A stretch of 64,000 bases of DNA from Mercenaria mercenaria. Lineage: Eukaryota; Mollusca; Bivalvia; Venerida; Veneridae. The DNA is taken from contig NC_069369.1 of assembly GCF_021730395.1 (NCBI RefSeq), positions 66,429,501-66,493,500 on the forward strand, given 5' to 3'. This document shows, in pieces, positions 58,885 through 64,000 of the stretch. Under the pieces are notes generated by a model. The model was not told where the DNA came from. It saw nothing but the letters and a program-made list of their open reading frames with translations, and made no database searches. Position 1 is the stretch's first letter, and every line of letters starts with the position of its first letter. The translations under genes and the position numbers were made by a program.

Positions 58885-59733
58885 AAATCCTTACCAGGTA
58901 GAGATAGGTCAAAATACATCTAAAAATAACATGCATGTTGTAGCACAGAAAAGTGGTCTCGATTTTTCCCTACGGCTAACAATGAAAAAGTAACAATATA
59001 AACTATTTATAGTAAAAACAAAGGGAAGTAATTCTAAAATAATATAACTTCACAAAAAGTGTCTGTGTCCTGTGGCAATACTGTTTCATTAAGGTAAAAT
59101 TATCTTTGCCAAACAAAAATGCATGTCAAAGTTATGGCCTAAGATCTTATATGACCTTTGATCCTTTAATATGTGTTACATTGATCTTTAAGATAAGGAA
59201 CTTGGGTCTGTCCAAGACATTCCTTGTCACTGAGGTTAACATTTATGCCAAATGAAAATAAGATTGTTCAAAAAATTAGTTTAAGTATGGAGCAGAAAAT
59301 AGCAATTTTGTAGTAATACATCTTCTGCATAAGTAGGGTTGACATCAAAGAAAAATTACTCTAGATATCCAGCTGACACTTCAATTTGGGCAATTTTGTC
59401 CAATTCAACAAAATACTCTAGTTGTTGTGGACACTGTCAATTTTGGCAGTTCTGACCAATTCAAGTGCCATAGCTCTAAAGATACTGGTCCCAACTGACT
59501 GGGTATCAAACTTGGCTTAGATTTTATAGAGATACACTCTTTGTATAAGTTTGGTTCAGTTCTGATAAAATACCCTAGTTATTGCGCGGACACAGATTTT
59601 TTTCCGCCCACTGCCTAACCACCTGTAAAGGGTAAAAACGATGTATGTCCATTTTTTATCAAACGTACATGTAATAAGTGAATCATTTTTTCACATATGG
59701 ACCTCCTCCAGTCCCCATCCCTATCTCCTTCCC
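58885..59733. other. Intron sequence, partly old repeat
   Basis: 'gtgttacattgatctttaag' and 'tcaatttgggcaattttgtccaattca' phrases around 59.1-59.6 kb suggest a decayed minisatellite element. No exon supported. Confidence 0.4.
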
Positions 59734-59984
59734 CAGGGCTCGACCTATAAGGACTGCACTATTGCCCAGGGCAGGTAAAAGTGGAGTGCAGGCAGGCAAA
59801 AAATCATACTTAGATGCCTGAAAAAGTGAAAGATTCCAAGAAATATTTCTCAAAAAATCATGCAGTATGTTTACATTACAATATATGATCAAATCACCAT
59901 GTTACGTTTGGGCAACCAAAAATTGGGTTTGGGCAAGTATGAGGCCCTATGGGCAAATGATCTACAGAGTTAAAGTCGAGCCTA
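59734..59984. mobile_element. Short hAT-like MITE (tentative)
   Basis: Ends CAGGGCTCGACCTATAA and, in reverse, AGGCTCGACTTTAA. CAGGGCTCGA-type ends are common in hAT MITEs. Target duplication is not clear. About 250 bp, just downstream (3') of the channel exon at 60056. Confidence 0.45.
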
Positions 59985-60055
59985 CTCCCCTGTAAGACTT
60001 TTCCCTTGCATTTTTCATTTTCTTATCTGCCCTGTAATCTTCAACTAATACTTAC

Positions 60056-60249
60056 CATTTAACATACTGTCATCCTCTTTTCTTCTATTATTTGTCTCTT
60101 GTCTACTATGAGATTTCCTTGTCTCTTCAGAGTCCTCATGAGGGAATACATGTTCTCTGTTTCTCGTGGTCTTAGATGGACTCCACATTTTTGTGTCTAG
60201 GTCAGATCTTTCTGATATCCCAGTCTTGAAGTTTTTCAAATTCACAGTG
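60056..60249 (-). CDS. Channel gene, N-terminal charged exon
   Basis: Acceptor ttctccttcag, donor AATG|GTAAGT; 194 nt. It reads TVNLKNFKTGISERSDLDTK, MWSPSKTTRNREHVFPHEDS, EETRKSHSRQETNNRRKEDD, SMLN. It is highly charged and probably disordered, with no hydrophobic stretch that could be a signal peptide. The preceding codon is split (two bases from upstream plus C). Confidence 0.75.
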
Positions 60250-60399
60250 CTGAAGGAGAAAAAAATATAAATACTGTCACAAAGTCTGTCTATAAAATGA
60301 AAATTGTGTCAATCAAACTTCTGACATATTACGAAATTAAATTGATGTCTCCATAGCAAGAAGTATTTCAGATACATGAATTATTTTATACATGCATCA

Positions 60400-61340
60400 T
60401 TTTTTAAAACTCAGTACTAGTTAACAGTTAGCCCCATATTTTGAGGGGAAAAAAAACAACAATACCAAGTCATAGAAAGAAAGGGTTGTTTTAAATGAAA
60501 ATTGAGCAACATATAAAACATGGATATAATTCTACAAAACAATTGTCAATTGCTGATATACTGGTACTGATGATAAACTCGGACAGAAAATGAGGTTTTT
60601 ATACCTGTAACATTTCTTATTTCTGCAAATAGTTATCAATGGTTAGTATCAAAATAAAGCTTAACATTTGCTGAAAAATTGACATAATTTAGATTTATGA
60701 AGTGAGGCCCTGAAAGGAGCATGTAAAATGGGGACTGTACAAACATTGACTGATGATAAATTCGACCACTTTGTCATTAAAAAAATTTTCTTCATAGTAT
60801 GATATAGACACTTTCCCAAAAAAGCTGCAACAGTCATTCCCAATCAAGTAATGAAAAGTGACCCAATGTTAGGCCCTCATGTGTTGACTGTGAGCATGCT
60901 CAAAAAACATCCTCTTCCTCGGTAATTTTGGATAAATACTAATGTAAGTCATTATTTATACAGAATATTTACCAAATGTGTTTTTGTTTACACCAGTTGG
61001 TGTTGTAAGTGGTTGCTATTAGATGGCATGTTCAATCATATAAATAACCGATTGCAATCGAATAATATGAAGGTGGTTGACTTTTTTATCTGTTCGAGTT
61101 TATCATCTGTCAGTACCAGTATACATTGAATTCTGGAAAAGGACTGCATAAATGGACCATTCTTTCATACTTTTCAGCCTCTTTAAAACTCACCATTTTC
61201 AAAGAACTTTTACATATCTTTATTTATGATGCATTTGCCAAAATGTCTAAGTGCCGAAATTTCACATAACTAGTTGGAACACAGTTTACAAATGGCATTC
61301 ATTTTTAAAGGGGAACAACTTTTTGAGAATATTTTAAGTA
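60400..61340 (+). repeat. Dispersed repeat copy carrying a MITE
   Basis: It matches the repeat at 32320-32650 on both sides of the MITE at 60559-61121 (aaagggttgttttaaatgaa...attctacaaaacaatt; attgaattctggaaaaggac...caaatggcattcatttttaa). Confidence 0.6.
60559..61121. mobile_element. MITE with 30-bp inverted ends, copy 2
   Basis: TACTGGTACTGATGATAAAC at the left, GTTTATCATCTGTCAGTACC..AGTA at the right; TA on both sides. Same family as 9746-10340. The host repeat at 32320 gives the empty site. Confidence 0.8.
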
Positions 61341-61672
61341 ACTGTAAATGATCTTGTTGTAAAATTGCACCCATTCAGATTCTAGAATTAACTAGTTAGG
61401 AGTAAGCTGAGTTATTCATACCTAACAAAACCAAACCAATCTGTCATGTAAATTATATTTCATCTTCTCTGTAGTCTAAATAATACCTGTAGGATACCTG
61501 TAGGATGATTCTGGGCTATGGTGGAAAGGTGTAAAACCCTTTTTAAGCCCCTCTTCTTATGGAATTGCTGCTGTACGGCTCAATTTGTTTCTTCACAGTT
61601 TATTCATTAAAATGGTGACAGATCTAATTATATTGTCATTATCACTGTAAAATCAATCTACAGCCCAGTGTT

Positions 61673-61930
61673 TTAGTGTCTTAATTTGTATGGAGTTTCT
61701 CCCTGCCAGTGCTTATCTAATCTTATTTTGAAGTCAATTACAGTTTTAGCATCTACAACATACTGTGGTAATTCATTCCATGGTTTGTTAACACAACGAG
61801 AAAACTGGTTCAGGCAAAATGAGACCTCGGGCAGACCGATTTTACATTTTGATATTTTACGTTGTCTACCTAGAGGCGGATATCGACAAGTCAAAATAGT
61901 ATAACGATATTCAACTCTCGAGTACAATTA
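61673..61930 (-). mobile_element. LINE 3' fragment (C-terminal tail of ORF2)
   Basis: The minus strand reads SRVEYRYTILTCRYPPLGRQ, RKISKCKIGLPEVSFCLNQF, SRCVNKPWNELPQYVVDAKT, VIDFKIRLDKHW. The pattern '..F..R....WN.LP..VV.A.....FK.RLDKHW' is the well-known C-terminus of CR1/Jockey-like LINEs. Only this end is present; the opposite strand to the LINE that follows at 62.4 kb. Confidence 0.75.
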
Positions 61931-62133
61931 TTTGGACTATCTTCTCTGTATCTGGCTAAAAATATGTAGAGTCACGAAAACAGATGCCATAGTGGCAAAG
62001 TGGCCCTGAATTATGTACCGCAAGTTCCAAAACAAGGATTTGTGTTTCTGTAAAAAGCTTAGTTGAGGATATACTTATTGACAGAACCTTTTCAAAATCT
62101 CATATATATAGCTATGCTCAGATGATTCAGAAC

Positions 62134-62168
62134 CCGCATCGTACATCTTTCCGTTCTGCGTCGTCCAT
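62134..62168 (-). CDS. Channel gene, tentative first coding exon
   Basis: The minus strand has ACAAA ATG GAC GAC (good Kozak context) reading MDDAERKDVRC, then GG before a weak donor GTTCTG. GG plus the C at 60249 gives Gly and keeps the frame into TVNLKNF. If right, the protein starts MDDAERKDVRCGTVNLKNFK and has no signal peptide. The donor is poor and an upstream exon beyond the window is the alternative. Confidence 0.35.
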
Positions 62169-62191
62169 TTTGTAACTGCAGACGAATGATA

Positions 62192-62199
62192 TCACGTGA
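62192..62199. promoter_or_regulatory. TCACGTGA palindrome just upstream of the tentative start
   Basis: It lies 24-31 bp upstream of the ATG at 62168. On the minus strand it reads ATTTTCACGTGA, identical over 12 bases to the site upstream of the possible micro-gene at 56.8 kb. Confidence 0.4.
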
Positions 62200-62411
62200 A
62201 AATCACGTTACTTACTAAAGGGAGGTAACTTTTCATTATTTCCAAAGTATATTGTATTTCAGCTTCAGCAGGTATTCTAAAAACTATTATCCGTATGCTT
62301 TCAATAATCTAGTTAAAAAAGATAAAACTGCGTTGGTTCGGGGTATCTTTTGAACCCCCAAATCCATAAAATGCTTTTTCGTGAATTTCTGCAAAATTTT
62401 GCAAGATAAAC

Positions 62412-64000
62412 TCCAATTCTAAAGAGGATTGACTGGGAGAGCTTGTCAGTCCACTCAGCTGCTCCACAGAGCCATATCCAGAACCAGCTTATTGACATTG
62501 TTAAGGAACACTGTCTAAGCCAGGTCGTTAATTTAACTACTCGTAACGATAGGATCTTAGATTTGCTTTTAACTAATAATCCTGGTCCTGTCATTAGAGT
62601 ATTTTTAATCCCTTCCACCTATTGGTAAGGCGGATCACGATAAATTGTCTTTCTTGATTACGACATTAAGTCGAAAAGATCTTTGCAATCTCCTAGGAAA
62701 ATCCATTTATATAAACGTGCAGATATGCCTAGTTTAAAGGATTATCTGGGTAAATTCAGAGACCAAGTACTGTCTCGCCCATCTTTGAACTCAGCAGAGG
62801 AGTTATGGAATGAATTCAAGACTGAGGGCTTGTCAGCAATTGATAAGTTTGTACCATCAAAAATGACCAGGACCCGGGTAGGATACCCATGGGTTGACAA
62901 TAATATAAAAAGTCTGATCAGGAAACGTGATCGTCTCTTTAAGAAAGCTCGTAAGAGCAAGGACCCCCACATATACGACAAATTTAAGGAAATGAGATCC
63001 TATGTACAAAAGGTAACAAGGGATGCCCATTATAGATATGTTAATAACATTTTTGAGGAAGGGGTACCCTCCCTAGAAGGTGATAAATGTAACAATAAAA
63101 AATTCTGGTCATACGTTAATAACTTAAAAAGTGGCTTCAAAGGTATTACATGTCTTAGAGACAATGGTATCCTTAAAATAGACAATAAAGAAAAGGCTGA
63201 TATTTTGAATAAACAATTTTATTCTGCCTTTACTGTCGAAGAAAACTTACAAATGCCCGATATGGGACCTAGCATGTACCCATCAATGTCAGACATACAT
63301 GTTGAGAGTAATGGGGTCTTTAAATTATTAAACAAACTCAAACCACACAAAGCGTCAGGTCCAGAAAGTATTAATGCCCGTATACTTAAGGAGTGTTCTG
63401 GTGAACTTGCAGACATATTGTCTATCATCTTTAACCTTTCCCTGCGCTCAGGACAGACCTCTAATGACTGGCGTAATGCCTCAGTAGCTCCTATTTTTAA
63501 GAAGGGTGACAAGTATAACCCGATCAATTATAGACATGTTTCCGTTACATGTATTTCATGTAAAGTCCTTGGACACATAATTGTTAGTAACTTAATGAAA
63601 CACGTTTCATTGTCTAACATTTTGTCAATTTTTCAACACGGTTTCCGAGAGAAAAGATCGTGTGAAACGCAACTAGTACAATTCATCTATGACTTGGCCT
63701 ACAACCTGGATAATAGTAAAACCAAGAAACATGCCCAAACCGACATATTAATCATGGATTTGCCAAGGCCTTTGATAAGGTGCCTCATAAGAGACTACTG
63801 CACAAGTTAAATTTTTATGGTATACGGGGTTCCACCCTTAAATGGATTGAATCTTGGTTAAATAACAGGTCTCAGGTGGTAGTCCTTGATGGTGCAGAGT
63901 CTGACCCAGTCTCAGTAGTATCTGGTGTTCCCCAAGGCTCAGTTCTTGGACCAGTATTATTCCTCTTGTTTATTAATGACCTACCTGAGGGTATAATATC
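62412..64000 (+). mobile_element. LINE, 5'-truncated, endonuclease tail plus reverse transcriptase, running off the window
   Basis: At 62412-62660: RIDWESLSVHSAAPQSHIQN, QLIDIVKEHCLSQVVNLTTR, NDRILDLLLTNNPG, the end of an apurinic-type endonuclease domain, with GKADHDKLSF in another frame, so one frameshift near 62.61 kb. From 62683 a long frame gives the linker and reverse transcriptase (KPHKASGPESINARILKECS; VAPIFKKGDKYNPINYRHVS; FQHGFREKRSCETQLV). A one-base loss near 63755 interrupts the palm; beyond it the next frame reads [20 protein letters not shown] and [22 protein letters not shown]1/Jockey-type, inactive. Confidence 0.88.

Larger units (their letters stand above)
22200..62168 (-). 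other. Gene span: pentameric ligand-gated ion channel subunit, Cys-loop-less, with alternative pore exons
   Basis: Nine coding exons (ten counting the alternative one) give about 481 residues. Order: short start exon (62168, tentative), acidic/basic disordered exon (60249), helix (57819), beta strands 1-2 (57409), middle of the ligand-binding domain (46290), end of that domain plus start of M1 (31733), M1-M2 (27352 or 27149), M3-M4 (24442), C-tail (22322). Conserved marks: DID..NQ.F.A.LFVQ..W, IPWDPKLIVMN, ELEHFPVDVQ, CRVARKMGYFVWN, leucine 9' of M2, and LTYLD after M2. The two cysteines that define the Cys loop are absent while the central Pro is present (the wider family has been called Pro-loop receptors). 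Such channels are homo- or heteropentamers in the plasma membrane. The ligand and ion selectivity cannot be read from this. Confidence 0.88.

Overview
The window looks like a piece of nuclear genome from a marine bivalve mollusc, probably a clam-like species. It is AT-rich, has short exons in very large introns, and is packed with repeats of molluscan type: minisatellites built on 'gaccttgacct', tRNA-derived SINEs, and tandem-repeat-bearing elements of pearl/HINE style. The organism is inferred from repeat style and gene structure, not from a search.

Three or four host genes can be supported. (1) A minus-strand gene runs from about 62.2 kb (or beyond) down to 22.2 kb and encodes a pentameric ligand-gated ion channel (pLGIC) subunit. 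Its exons lie at 62168-62134 (tentative), 60249-60056, 57819-57665, 57409-57269, 46290-46084, 31733-31482, 27352-27200 or 27149-26997, 24442-24257 and 22322-22200. All phases agree and give a protein of about 481 residues. The two exons at 27 kb are alternative versions of the same 51 codons (most of M1 plus all of the pore-lining M2), separated by only 50 nt. (2) A plus-strand gene of unknown identity has exons at 11296-11412, 12419-13243, about 19835-19930 and 20902-21121 and ends in a membrane segment. It converges on the channel gene. (3) A minus-strand gene of unknown identity has its last three exons between 10602 and 8185. (4) A possible two-exon micro-gene (38 codons) lies at 56736-56156, on the same strand as the channel and inside one of its introns.

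The rest is mostly mobile DNA. From 0.95 to 6.03 kb three copies of one Helitron-like element are nested (A contains B, B contains inverted C); further copies lie at 13.4-15.0 kb and 47.0-48.5 kb. They carry 145-bp tandem monomers. Related families with different monomers lie at 24.6-25.5, 27.7-31.0, 28.2-29.6 and 58.2-58.9 kb. From 33.2 to 42.7 kb a TTAA-flanked MITE is split by an 8.8-kb hAT-like element, which itself holds at least four further insertions. An undisturbed copy of the same MITE at 43.35-43.99 kb supplies the empty site. There are LINE pieces at 52.3-54.0 (with a 41-base poly-A), 61.7-61.9 and 62.4-64.0 kb, SINEs at 11.0, 26.7 and 38.5 kb, a Penelope-like 3' end at 18.5-18.9 kb, and several MITE families.

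The most interesting system is the channel gene. It encodes a Cys-loop-less, bacterial-looking subunit with a very short M3-M4 loop, no visible signal peptide, and duplicated pore exons that differ only around the inner mouth of the channel.
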